Below are positions 10,970 through 23,500 of a stretch of 64,000 bases of DNA, one piece after another. Below the pieces are notes generated by a model, which searched no databases, had not been told where the DNA came from, and saw only the letters and a list, made by a program, of their open reading frames with translations. Source of the stretch: Alphaproteobacteria bacterium. GTDB taxonomy: Bacteria; Pseudomonadota; Alphaproteobacteria; Micropepsales; Micropepsaceae. The translations under genes were made by a program, and so were the position numbers. Position 1 is the stretch's first letter. The number at the start of each line of letters is the position of its first letter. The DNA lies in assembly GCA_019241645.1 (NCBI GenBank), contig JAFAWQ010000016.1, positions 36,742 to 100,741 of the forward strand. Direction: 5' to 3'.

Positions 10970-13900
10970 TCAAAGGACTGTTGACAACCCAGGCCTCGCG
11001 ATTGGCATTCGATATCGCGGCCTGCGCTGCATTTTCGTGACTCGCTCCGTCAAAGTAGCGGCAAAGCCCTGCATCGAGTACATCTCGCGAAGATTTTCTC
11101 TGGCGCGCTCTGCCCGGACGCGGGCTTCCGAAGGGTGCTCGAAGACGAAGCGCAAATGTGCGGCGGCCGAGCCGACATCCGGCTCGGCCCATCGCGACTC
11201 CGCGGTTTCCCAATAAGCGCCGCCGACATTCACGGGCACCAGCTCGTACGCGACTGGAAAACTATTCGTCTCGCTGCAGAAATCTGTGTTTCCGGAATAA
11301 TCTGTCGCGATAACGGGAGTACCAGCCTCCATAGCGTCCGCCAGGATGTATCCAAAACCCTCCGAGCGGTGCAGCGAAATCACGCCTGACGATGTGGATA
11401 TCAACTCCTGCAGCCGATCCGCGCTCAGCCTGGCCGCGACAAGCCGAATTCGCCTATCGTCTTCGCAAGTTGCCTGAAGGCGTTCCCAGTGGTGATGTAT
11501 ATTGCTTGGGTGATCCGGAACGATCTCCGTCGTCTTGAGAATCAGCTCGACGTTTTCATTCCCGGGAAACGCCTTCTTGAAGGCGAGCGCAGATGCGAGC
11601 GGGTTTTTCCGTTCGATAGAGGAGTGGAAGTCGAACATGCTGACAAAACGCCTTGGAGCATCGCGCGCCAACGGCCGATCCGGCGCACTTTTAACGTTTG
11701 GGGCAAGGCCCTTGCCGACGACATGCACGGGACCAAACCGCCGATAAACGTCGGCTACGTATCGCGTGGGCGTCCAAATTTCGTCAACCAGCGAGGCTCC
11801 CAGCCATTGTACCTGCGGCGCTTCGGATGTTTCCCACAGAAAAAAGCCAGCAACGATACAATTGTGCAGAACGTTGTGTCGATCTTTGATGAAGAGCGCT
11901 GGGACGTCATGCGCGTTAACAGCGGCGACGACGATCGGAGCGCCGCGGCACGCGCCGCGCCAGGCCTTGAGCGTCTCCGCGAACTCTGCCGGCCCAGACT
12001 CATGCGATAGGAGTGTGAGGTTCACCCCCCTCGCGGTCAGCGCATTCTCAAGCATCTTGAAATTCCGGCCCAATCCGGTCCCCGGAGAGCCATAGCCAAT
12101 CAGCAGGACATCGCGCCGTTCCTGGTTCGCTATCTCGGCCACTGGAAGGAACGAAGATTGCGATCCGTTCCGGGCCAAACGGCGCGAAAACGCCTCTCCA
12201 TCTGACCGCGAAAGTGCACTTATGAGCGCGTCCGCCAGGATGTCTCCACTGGAGAAGCCTTGCAGCGTTTGCGCGAGAAGCCTGCGGTACTGCGGCACCC
12301 GGGCGTGATAAGAAACGATTGCTTCCAGCAGGAAAAGCACTCCGTCCAGCGGATTTTCGAGAGAAAAGCGTTCTTTCGATTCAGCCGAGCTGGCGTGCAG
12401 CAGGGCGAGGAACCGGGTGACCTTCAGGCCGACATTCCGATGTTCCAGGACGACCTCGTCACAATACTGGCGGACATTTCTGGGACAGCAAAACGATGGA
12501 ACGCTATTTTTCGGCATGAATTCCAAGGCGAACCATGCTGCCAGATCTCCAAACAGGTTGGCGGAGTTAAGATCACAACGTGGTCCATCGCGCAGGATCG
12601 CCGCGCTCATCAGAAGGTTTGTTTGCTCGCCGTTCCGCAACGTCAGCATCGGCCTGTTGAGATGGGCTTGAAGGGACTGAGCCACCGGGATTTTTTCGAC
12701 CCCAAGTCTATCCGCAGCGAACGCGAAATAGCGAAGCACCGCGGCGGAGTATGCGTATTCCGACACGAAAGCCTCCGGCGACTTGTTTTCCCAACGGTCG
12801 AGGTGATGCTCGAAATATGCTTCCCGGAGCAGCGATTGCCTGCTGTCGCTGCCCGTTTCGGCATCGCCTGCGCAATGTAGCTCCTCGCATAGTTGGCGGT
12901 AGCGATCACTTCCGAAGAACATCCTCACCGGTTCCGATGTCCATGAGGCAACCAGATCAATCACTGCTCTTCTGCGGTTGCCGTCCAACTCATGATCGTC
13001 CAGCAGGACCGATATCACATTCGCCAAACGATCCTTGGTCTGCGAATACAGAACCTGCATCCGCTCGCTCCGAACGGCGCCGATGCGACAAAGCTCGTCG
13101 GCGGCGTTTGTTTTTTGCCGCATCCGCAAGTAATGTTCGGCCAGCGCCAGGCACACGAGGCAGAGGTCTTCATCGTTGTGAATTTCGGTATTGGCAAGGC
13201 AATTGAGCTCGCCGCGGGAAGCGTCTTGCGACAGCGCCCAAAATGCGTCTGAGACAGACGCAGATGCAGCGAACGTCGCAATGACGCGTAATGCTTTGGC
13301 CCTCTGTCCATGTAGCGAAAGACAAGCGATTACTTCGGCCAGTGTTTTATCGGGGACGACATCAATGTTTGGCTGTAGCCCGTCAACCACCGCAATGATT
13401 TCGCTGTCCATTTTTCGCAACAACAAATGCGGCAGTACCTGAAGGGCGACAGCGCCCATTATCGGCGACTTCGCAATTGCCATAATAGTTGTGTCGTCCA
13501 GCAGATCAGACCCTGCTTCCTGCAACAGGTTCCTCAACTCTGGAACAACGGCCTCAAGGGTGTGCCCGCCTTCCAAAATGAAGCGGAGAAATTGGAGGGC
13601 GGCGGGATAGGACCGGATCGCCACATTGCATCTAAACATCAGTAGCGCGGCCGCTGCCGAGGGCTTTTGAGCCATCGCCTTTTCCGCGAATCGATGCGCA
13701 ATGCGCGGATAATTGACACTCAATAGGAAATTCGCGGCCCCGTACTGGCAGATATATACGGGCGGGACCACCCTTCTCAACTTGCTGAAAAGGTCGTCGT
13801 CATCAACTGTCATGACGCCAGGCGAATTGAGCGCTTCCGTCAAGGTGCGTTCAAACCCCGTCAGCGCCCCCTGGTTTTGCGGAAAAAACTCCAGCACTTC

Positions 13901-14449
13901 CGCCCAATGCATCTGCGCGCGGCCGATATCGCCGCTTCGTTCGGCCATTTCGGCCAGTTTCGTGCAGACCAAAACCAGTTCCTGCTCTGCGAGGAGAGCG
14001 TGAGGATCGAGCTCAAGAACCAAGCGCCACGCGCTCGCAGCGGCCGAAAGGTCGTGCGGGGTTTGGCCACGCGATAGCCGCCTGGCATACGACACGATAT
14101 TGGAGCTGGCCTTCTCCATGTCGTCGGCAACGCGAGCGTGCCAAGACCAAAACAGACCAGCGCGCTGCCAGTCGGCTACCTGCTCAGCCTTTCGTGCTTC
14201 GTTAAGCGTGGTAGCCGCAAGCGTACGCCTACGCCACCGGCTTTTGGATGCAGCCGCAAGCTCGGCGTTTAGGCGTTTTTCGATCGCCAGAGTACCGCCA
14301 GAGCGCCAAGCGCTGGCTAACCGCAGGGCGGTTATTTTTCGCCAGAAGATGACGCGGGCTGTTTGTAGTTTGCGCCGAACTACTACAAACGAATTCACGG
14401 TCATCATAGGTATTTCCCGCTGACCGATTTTCATGGTCATCACAGGCAC
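10970..14449 (-). CDS. Large protein with TPR-like helical N-terminus and C-terminal GT4-type glycosyltransferase domain
   Basis: 1159 aa; N-terminal helical repeats (ARRLSRGQTPHDLSAAASAWRLVLELDPHALLAEQELVLV...); C-terminal SLHRSEGFGYILADAMEAGTPVIATDYSGNTDF typical of GT4 (EX7E). Exact start uncertain: GTG at 14449 or an internal ATG. Confidence 0.8.
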   Translation of the reverse strand: MPVMTMKIGQREIPMMTVNSFVVVRRKLQTARVIFWRKITALRLASAWRSGGTLAIEKRLNAELAAASKSRWRRRTLAATTLNEARKAEQVADWQRAGLFWSWHARVADDMEKASSNIVSYARRLSRGQTPHDLSAAASAWRLVLELDPHALLAEQELVLVCTKLAEMAERSGDIGRAQMHWAEVLEFFPQNQGALTGFERTLTEALNSPGVMTVDDDDLFSKLRRVVPPVYICQYGAANFLLSVNYPRIAHRFAEKAMAQKPSAAAALLMFRCNVAIRSYPAALQFLRFILEGGHTLEAVVPELRNLLQEAGSDLLDDTTIMAIAKSPIMGAVALQVLPHLLLRKMDSEIIAVVDGLQPNIDVVPDKTLAEVIACLSLHGQRAKALRVIATFAASASVSDAFWALSQDASRGELNCLANTEIHNDEDLCLVCLALAEHYLRMRQKTNAADELCRIGAVRSERMQVLYSQTKDRLANVISVLLDDHELDGNRRRAVIDLVASWTSEPVRMFFGSDRYRQLCEELHCAGDAETGSDSRQSLLREAYFEHHLDRWENKSPEAFVSEYAYSAAVLRYFAFAADRLGVEKIPVAQSLQAHLNRPMLTLRNGEQTNLLMSAAILRDGPRCDLNSANLFGDLAAWFALEFMPKNSVPSFCCPRNVRQYCDEVVLEHRNVGLKVTRFLALLHASSAESKERFSLENPLDGVLFLLEAIVSYHARVPQYRRLLAQTLQGFSSGDILADALISALSRSDGEAFSRRLARNGSQSSFLPVAEIANQERRDVLLIGYGSPGTGLGRNFKMLENALTARGVNLTLLSHESGPAEFAETLKAWRGACRGAPIVVAAVNAHDVPALFIKDRHNVLHNCIVAGFFLWETSEAPQVQWLGASLVDEIWTPTRYVADVYRRFGPVHVVGKGLAPNVKSAPDRPLARDAPRRFVSMFDFHSSIERKNPLASALAFKKAFPGNENVELILKTTEIVPDHPSNIHHHWERLQATCEDDRRIRLVAARLSADRLQELISTSSGVISLHRSEGFGYILADAMEAGTPVIATDYSGNTDFCSETNSFPVAYELVPVNVGGAYWETAESRWAEPDVGSAAAHLRFVFEHPSEARVRAERARENLREMYSMQGFAATLTERVTKMQRRPRYRMPIARPGLSTVL

Positions 14450-14510
14450 TTACCGCTGACCAGAGCCATGAATCAACTTATGGTAGTGTGCACCGGGAGC
14501 GGTTGCAATA

Positions 14511-17500
14511 TCAGCTACCGGTGGACCTTCTCCGTTTCCGTTTCAGTTCCTCCGAATCGTCCACCATACCCAGGAAATCGACGGAGATGATGGACGGCGC
14601 ATTCTGCTGCCCGTGCGCGGCGGCAAAACTCTGCGCGATCTGCTCGGCAGAAGCCGAAGCCGAGCTGGCGCTGGTCTGCGCCGCCACGTCGACGGTGCTG
14701 GATCCCGGAACGCCAAACGAGCTGCCTCCGACGGTGAAATTGTTCGCGTTGGCGACCGTTTGCGCCGCGATGAACAGATTGCCCGCCACGCGTACACCGG
14801 CATCGCCTGCATCCACGGTACCGCGCGGCGCCACGAGATACACATTTGGCGCCGGTTCCCCAGGCCCCGGTTCGAAGGCCGCAATACCGGCCCCGCTTAC
14901 GCCGCTTACGGAATCAAGCTCGATGAACAAGTTCTCGTCTATTCGCACAACCACGGGCGGAAAGTTGGCGGACGTTTTAGGCCCCTGCCCTGCATTCAAG
15001 TCACCGTTGGAAGACCACATGGCGATGTCACCGCCGCCCTCTGTGAAGAGACGACTCTGATTCAAAAGGAAATCTGTATCCGTAAAGGTAAAGATCGAGC
15101 CACCCCGTAGCGTCAGAATCCCCTCGTAGCCAATCGGTATCGCGGTGATGGTCGCAGGATAGAGTGCGTCAAACGGAGCGCCTGCGAACAACCGTCCGCC
15201 ATCATAGGTACGGCGCGCTGCCTGATCGGCTGTCCGTACAGTCGAGCCCGCAAGCACGCGGCCGCCCGGCCCCACGAGATAGATGTTGCCGCCGTGATCG
15301 GTTTGAATTGTCGCCAGCCTCAAGTCCAGGTTGCCTGTCTCCACCGGCTGGTTTGATCCATTTCCGCCACCCGTGAGATCGTTCTCCGTGTAGCCATAAG
15401 ATGACGGGAACAGCGTATTCACGGCCCTATAGCCCCGGGTGTACTGTTTATACGATGGGCCATCCGGAATAGACGTCTGCTTCAGCTCGTTGAAGTAGAC
15501 ATTTCCGAGAATGAATACACGCTGCTCCAGTTCAGGAAGCGTTGTGAAGACGTCATATGCTTGCTGGAAGTCCACATCGGTCGTGCCGTAGGCCTCTCTG
15601 AGTTTGGCTGCGGCGTGCGCCTGCATCCACTCTATTAGAATTGGCCCATAGATCGGACGATTGCGGTCCGGCACCAGGTTGCCGTTCGCATCGGTCACCT
15701 GCGCGAACAGGTCGCCGTCCAGATTGGGCAAGTTCGCGGGATCGAGATAGTAGTCGCGGAACCCATCGAAATTTTGGCCCTTTCCAACGCCGAACTCGAC
15801 AAACAAGCTGGCACCGCCAGCGGGCAACCAGGGATTCCAGTCATTGCCGACGGAAAGCACGCCGCCGGCGAAAACCAATTTTCCCGTGCTGCCGGTTTCG
15901 CCATTAACCAGCAGCTCAAACCCGTCCGTCACTGCGGAATTGAGGAACGGGCCCATGTCGCGTCCCGCTTCCAAGAAGAATGATCCCGGCCCTGCGATGA
16001 CAAAGGTATTGCCTTGCACCGCAGCCTCTGGGTTCCCGAACACCAGAGGATTATCTTCGATGACCGGCTGAACGAGCTTTGTTGTCGCGGTAATGTCGCG
16101 CCCTGCCGCGATCCGCGTAATGTCGCCGCCCGAAAGGTTCTGTCCAAAGAACATCATGTTGACAATATCGCGCCCGGCGCCGATGCGCGTTTGCTTGGGA
16201 ACCGAAATAATCATGTCGAGAATGTCGCTACCGGCATAAATGCGATTGGGAACGGCGTCGCCGAGGTGCGTCGCCCGGCGGTTGTGCAGATCCCGCCGCT
16301 CGATGGCGCTCATGTCCGGCAATATGCCGGGGAAACCGAAAACGAGGCCACTAAGACCTGCTTCGAAGGTAGAAAAAAAGCCGGGCAACAGTCCCGGATC
16401 CGCATCCGACATTGCGATGACGGTCGGAGCGATATTGTTGGCTGCCGCCAACTGAAGGTTGCCACTTGGGCTGGGGTAGAGCAAGATACTGGTAGCCACG
16501 CCAGTACCGCCGGTGGCTAGAACGAGGTCGCCAGTCAAGGAAACCGCGGTGAGCGAGCCGGGATAGACAGCTGTGGCGTTGTCGTGGGTAAAGCTGTCCT
16601 TCTCAGTGAGGACGTCCGCGCCTTTGTTGTCGATCGTCACATTGCCGTCGGCGATCAGAGAGACGCCAGCGCTCGTCGAATAGAAGCCATGCTCGTCGAG
16701 GTTTTGGGTTGAATCGTTGGTTGCTCCAGTAACACCCAATGCGGTGATGCCCTGAATCTGCAGGTCGCCGCGCGCCCACAAACCGATGTTGCCGTCCGTG
16801 AGACGGATGCGAAGTCCATTCGCCTGGGTAATATCGCTTTCGAAGCTCGTCTGAATGTCGCCGGCACTTTGGACGTTGCCGCCAATGACGATATTGGCGA
16901 ACCCAGACCCTACATCCAGCCGCCCACCCAAGAGGTCGCGGCCGGCTTCCACGTCGACATCACCGCCACCGAACGTCACAAGCGCCAGCGATGAACCGGG
17001 CTTCGAGTTGAAGGCAGCCGAAGCGGTTGTGACTGTCGTATCGTCCACGATTGAAAGGTCCGAAATATCGCGGCCGGCGCGAATGCGGATGTTGCCGCCA
17101 CCAAGTGCCCCCACACCTTCGGTGAACAGTTGAGGATTGATTCGGAGATTGGGCGCCGTGCCAGTCCGCCCGGTTCGCCAAGGCTGGTCGCCTTGCCCGA
17201 TCCAAGTGTATCCGAATCCGTTCGTAGCGTTGTAGTACCGTCCAATCAGCCCGGACGTCCAAACATCACGGCGACCGAGAATGTCGGCCCCCGCCTGCAT
17301 TGAGATATCGCCGCCATCGGTGAGGTAAACCGGGTTTGCAATCAGGATGCCGCTATAGCCTACACCCGGGCTATCGGGCGCACCGCCGGCCCCGTATTGA
17401 TATCCATTGAGCATCGGATCCCAAATAAAATCATTGGTAGGAACGAAGCCGCCTGGATCGAGCGCAACAGTAAGTCCGCTCAATGCATCGGTGATGATTT

Positions 17501-20500
17501 GCTTGCTGGGATCGACGAGATGCCCGGCTGTGTAAACAGCTGTGCCGCCAACCTGCAGGCATTGATCGCCTCCCTTGCAATTGCCGTTTCCGTTCTGATC
17601 GCGCTTGACGACGGGGCCGTTCGTCAAATCAATATTGCCGGCAGCCGCAAGGTCGATATTTCCTGTCCCGGTGCGCACCAGAGTTCTGACATAAGCTGTC
17701 GTTGGCTTCGTGATAACCGGCGGTTTCGGGGGCTTGTATTCACCCTTGAATTGCGAGAAGTCCGGCGCCACGGCTTGCGCCATGAACTTGGCGGCAAGAT
17801 TGAGCGAAGTTGAAATTCCAAATGCGCCTTTCGATTGAAAGATTTGAAACTGATCAGGGTATTGCGCAAAAAAATCATTGGCGAGATTTATGAGAAAGTT
17901 CTGCACGTCCTTTGGAGCGAGGCCGAGGTTGATGAACGTGTAGGAATTGGCATCGAGCCCCGGATTGGCAGCAACGAAGGCATTGTACCAATCGTCCGCA
18001 GACAGCAATTGTATGCCGCTTTCCGTAGACAGGCCTAAAAGTAGGGTGTCCCCAAAGGCCGAAGTCGCCCCGTCCTTGGTGGCGAAGTAAGTGTATTTCT
18101 TCTCGCCTTCGATAATGAGATTTCCGTCTGCGCCTGGGATTACACGCAAGGGATCGACGCTTGCGAGATCCGCCCCTCCAACTAGGCGGTACGACCAAGA
18201 TTCGACCGGCACCGCATCACCGTTCCATCTGGTCAGCAATGGGAACAACTGCGCGCTTCCCAGCGGATCGCCTGTGTTGCCATCCAGGGAGCCAAGCGCG
18301 GCTGGGGAATTGGCTTCCGCGCTATAGGGCGCCGGATTGAAAAGAATACTGCTAAGAGAGCCCGAGCCCGGAAACGCAATCGAGACGTAAGAGCCGGGTG
18401 GCGCAGCCATCATCTGCCACTGAAGTATTCCGGCACAACTTCCGAAGCAGCCAGTCCGTATGAAGGCGGAGTAAATCTTGTCCCCGCCTCCCAGCGCCAT
18501 GTTCAGATAGTCGGGATCGTTTTGGTCATGGAATTGGAAGAAGCCGTCCGTGATGCTGCCCTTGATGTCGAGTGTTCCGCCGGCACGGATTGTCAGTATG
18601 CCTGGCTCGCCATAGACCGAGCCATCAGTGCGATAGATGAGGGTTGTGAACCGCCGGAACACCTCTCCTTCCTTACCCGGGAGAACGTAGTATTTTCCAT
18701 CGACGGTCGGCAGTTCGGCCATGAGCCCCGCACGAACCGCCGCGGCGACATTGACGATACCGGCACCGAGGTTCCAATTGGACGACAGAACGATGTCGCC
18801 GGAGTAGTCGAGTTCCATTCCTGGCGCTTCGTGGAAGACGCCTGAATCAATCAACGAGCCCAGCTGGCCATTCGCCGCCGAAATATCGAAATCCTGCACG
18901 AATTGCACAAGCGTACCGTCGCCGTAATCCGCCAGCCAGTTGATCTGCCCATCGCTGCCCTTAGCACCGACATCCAGCACCACCCTGCCGTTCTCGTCGA
19001 TCGTCACGCCGACGAAATTCGGATCCGCGGCGATTTGCTCCAGATCGAACTTCTTGAAGCCTTCCAGCGTGATATTCGTGGCGCCCTTGATCGTGCCGTC
19101 GTAGAAAACGTTCACCGTGTCGCCGTCTTCCTGTTCGATCACGGACGAACGGAAATGCACCGTGCCGCCGAAGTCACCAGGCACATAAATGTAATAGACC
19201 GTACCGTTACGGAAGACGGGGACCAGACGGTCGCGGGTATTTCTCGCTGAAACATCGATTGCCGCGCCATTCTCGACTCTGATGGCGCCATCTCCATCGG
19301 TGCCAACGAAGACATCGCCACCGCGCGCCTGTCGCGTTGAATAGATGCCGTAACCCGTGGCATGCGCGTCGAGCAACGATTCCGATTCCAGGGTAACGCC
19401 ATCCAGACCGAAGAGATTGATGATGCCGCCGGTTGCACCAGAGGCATCAATCGTCCCTGCAATATCAACAAGGCCGCCGTCCGCGGTGAGAACGACGTTG
19501 TGCGCCTTCAACGTTTGTCCATTTGCCAGCACGAGATCGCCGGTGGCGGTCCGGATAGCAATCATGCCGTTGAACTCGGTGCCGATAATTCCGCCAAGCG
19601 TCGAAAGATCGAAGGCGTCATTCTCGTCCAGGATAAAGGAACCGCCTTTATCCGGCGCGCTAGCATCCAGCATGCCGTCGAATGTCACGCCGCCCTGGGC
19701 TGCCTGCAGTTCAAGTGTGCCCGCCGAGCCCCGACCGCCGCCCACCGACAGGAGCGACCCCGCCTGGAGATCGATGTCGCCGTTCACTGCCGTAAGCTGC
19801 AGCAGCCCCCCGGGGGCGGACACAATGTAGGGATCCGCAGCGTCGCCGAAATTGTGCGAATAGCCGGGAGTTTCCAGCTTGGCTCCGTCGCCCACGGTGA
19901 TGTCGTCGTCAGCCGTGATGTGTAGCAATCCAGCGGTGGCCCGTATCGTGGTCCCGCTGATGGAGACCGAGTCCCCATTGATCGAAATCGAAGAACCGGG
20001 CGCGCCATCGATATCGCCAGGCTTTCCGTTCGTCGGATTGGTGATGAAAACATCCCCCGTCGTTGTGAGCGTCAGATCGGGGATCAACATCGGCTGTCCT
20101 GGTACAGGTGCCAAAGCGCGGTCCGCAAGAAATGGCGTCTGCAAATTCAGGGTCGCTGGGCCGACATCGAAGACGGACTTCTTGCCTTGCGCGAATATCC
20201 CGCTGGTCCCCGCAAGCGTTACAGAGCCTCCAAATCCATAGGTGCGCACCGTGCCGCTGCCGAAATCGATTTCGCTCGCATGGATGGTTAGCGCGCCGCC
20301 CCCGCAATCAGCCGCTCCCTCGGAATCGCAAGCGGCACCGGCTTCTTCATGGTTTGCCAGAGTCAAGGTATCGGCGTCCAGGACGACTGAATTCCCGTCG
20401 ATGAGTTCGAGCCCTGGCGTATCAAGTGTGAGATTGTTGAAATGGTAGGTCCCAGACGAAAAATCGATGCTGCCCGGAGTACGAATGGTCAGCGCGTTCG

Positions 20501-23500
20501 CTTGTCCAAACAGCGCCTGCAGTTCAGGCGTGATCACAAGGCCGGAAAGGCCGTCGCCATTCGAGGTGAACGTTACTTTGCTGGCCCCAAGAGCCAGTTG
20601 TTCGGCCTTGATCGTGGCGTCCGGCGAGGCGGTCAGATCGCCGCTCGATTCCAGGAGCAACGAAATTCCTTCCAGATCGGCCCTCCCGACATCGAGCCTG
20701 CCGACTGAGGCATCCTCGTCGATATTTGTTCGCGTTACCAGGCGCTGCGGACCGGTGGAGACGCGAAGTACCGCGCCTTGCCCTGACATGTCGCCGGAAC
20801 CGTCGATGAGATAATCGCCACTTCTCGGATCGTCGACTTTTCCGGATGCAATTATTGTGGCGCCGTTCTCCAGCGTGATTGATGAGCCCGACCCGTCCAC
20901 CGCCAAAATGACCTCCGGGCCGGTGAGCGGATGGGAGGCATCATTGTTGACGAGAATGGTTTCAGCCGTGATATCCAGACTGGTAGTGCCGTCGGAATTG
21001 TCGGTGCGGACACCACCGATCAACAAGCTCGACGCATTGAGATTGGTGAGACTGTCTGCTGTTAGATAGATGGTGCCGTCCTGCAGAACATCCGGCAGAG
21101 CCGAAACGATATCGAAATCTGTGCCGCTGACGTCTACCTGGGATCCGCGGCCGCCTTCTCCGGGAGTGGCCTCCAGCTCTGTCTCCACTTCCAAAGTGCG
21201 GGCTGGCGCGAGCACGAGGCGTCCCGCGTCGACGGGCAAACGTGGCGGCAGCTGGCCGTTATGAGCCGCATCCTGCGCAAATTTCAGGTTGGCCGACGTC
21301 AGCGCAATATTTGAGTATTTGCGGAAAATATTTTGGCTTTGCACGGTGAAGGACGTTAGCGTGGATTGGTAGCTGTCAGTTCCCGCCGTTCCATAATAGC
21401 CGGACACGACATAACTGCCGTCACGCAGGCGTCCGGGACGGCCCATCGATAGATTGACCGCGCGCGTATTCTCCACGATACGCATGCCGCCAGGCAGCAT
21501 GGCATATTTGGCGGGAAGCAATGTGTACCAGCCAGGCGCGAGCCCTGGTATGCCCTGCAGATAGACTTGCTGTCCGGCGTTTTGTGGGGAGTACAGATCG
21601 CCATACTGCGCGGAGTAGATGGGGTCGTAAGCCGCGACGATCGAATTCGAAAGCCCCGGCACGATCGCATAGACCTGCCGGCCGTCCGGATATTGGTAGC
21701 CGTTGAGACTTGTATAAGGGTCGGTGCTGAAGCGGTCGAGCACATCCTTGGATCCGCCGATGCCCGAGATGAATTCATAGGCAAAGAGATCGCCGCCGCC
21801 GCTCACATCGACTGTCGCACCGCTTTCCAGCGACACGTCCGTGCCGCCGATATTCAGCGTGGCGGCCGGAGGAGCTTTCAGTTCGTCGCTGCCCGTGGGA
21901 CCGAAGAACCATTCGAGCTGGTCAGTGGTGATCCCGTAGGGGATGACGAGACCTTCGGCCGAAACGGACGTTATGCTTCCCTCTGTCGCGACCGTCGACT
22001 CGGTTGCCGGTGCGAACTGGGTGGCGATCCCATCTGTGGTGATGGTGAACGGATCGTCGCCGCCCAGCGTCAGCGTTCCAATCGGCACGCGAATGACGCC
22101 CCCCTGCACGATATTGGCAGCCTGGATCGTCAGATTGCCGCCGGCCGAATAAGGCACGGGCGGCGTTTCCGTGCCGGACCTTTCGAAGGTGATTGTTCCG
22201 TCGGCGTTGGAAGAGGTGACGTAAAATTTGGAGCCCGTCGTGGGATAGACTTGTCCCGCTGTGATCTCGAGGTTTCCGTTGACCGCCAGCTGGCCGACCA
22301 GCGAATTCTGAACAGACTGCGGATTGAGGTCGAATATCTGCTGCCAGGGCCGCACACCGCTCAGACGGATGTCGCCGGTTGCATTGAGTTGGACTTCGGC
22401 TATGGACTGATCGAACAGAACGGCACCGCTGATATCGATCTCGTCGGCCTTAAAGACAACCGTATTGCCGCCGAGGTCGCCCTGATACGGCGTGGAAACA
22501 TTCTGCAGCACACTGTCAAAGCGGATGTAAGGGGCATCGATTTCCAGATATCCCCCCGCTGAAATCACCGGCGCGAGTTCGTCCCGCTGCTGCGTATTGT
22601 TCAGATCGAGCAAGCCATCATACGGCCGAGAGACGAGGAAAAAGCCGCGTCCAAGCTTCAGCGTGACGTCTCCCACCGAAGAGAGCGATCCTTCCGCGAC
22701 AAGTGTATCAAAGCCAGCCTTTTCAATGAGCTCGGCCGAAATTGCATCTCGCGTGGGCTGTTCCGGGTCGTTTTGGGAAAGCGTCGGATCGAGTGTGATG
22801 AGCGTTCCGCCCATGCCGTGCGCGCCGCCGCCTTCGGCATGGATGGTGGCGCCCGTCAGCGTGCCGCCGTTGCCCATCGCGATCGTCCCACCATCGCTCC
22901 ACACCTCCGTTGGCGTGAGCCGGCCACTATAACTAGGCAATTCAAAAACATCGGCAGTGCCGCTGATGTCGATGACTGCGCCGGGATCGGCGGTCAAATA
23001 ATCGACGCCAATCTGGCCCACAGGATTAGTGGAGTTGTAAACGGAAGTACCGAGCGCCGTCGTAAACAGCGCGTCGTCTGTGAGTTTGGCGGTTCTTGTT
23101 TCGATGATGCCGCCGGAAATAATGCGTCCAGTGCGAATATGGCCAGCGTCTTGCGTAAATGCGGTGGCGCGCGGATCTAGAATGCTGGTCCCGGAAAGGT
23201 CGGTCGTGCTGCCGGCGGCGAGCACAATGCCATCGGTCGCGCCAAGCTTAGCGCCCAGGAAATAGAAGCTGTAAGTTGCCGCGAGTTGGGCGTTGGTCAG
23301 CGGGTTGCCATCGCTGCCGAGTATGCCTAGCGCGTTGGGAGCACCTTCATCGATCGTGCCGTCCGCATTCACGGTGAAGGCATCGGACAAACTACGAATG
23401 GCCAGTGTTGTCGCCGGATCATTGTATAGCGACGGCAGCACCTCGGACTGGATGATCGCGCCGCCCGGTATGTGAATGAGGCCGGCGTTGTACAGCTTGC

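Noticed and set aside
21567-22562. 331-aa plus-strand ORF inside tpsA
   Set aside because: Antisense shadow ORF with low-complexity Arg/Gly/Asp composition.
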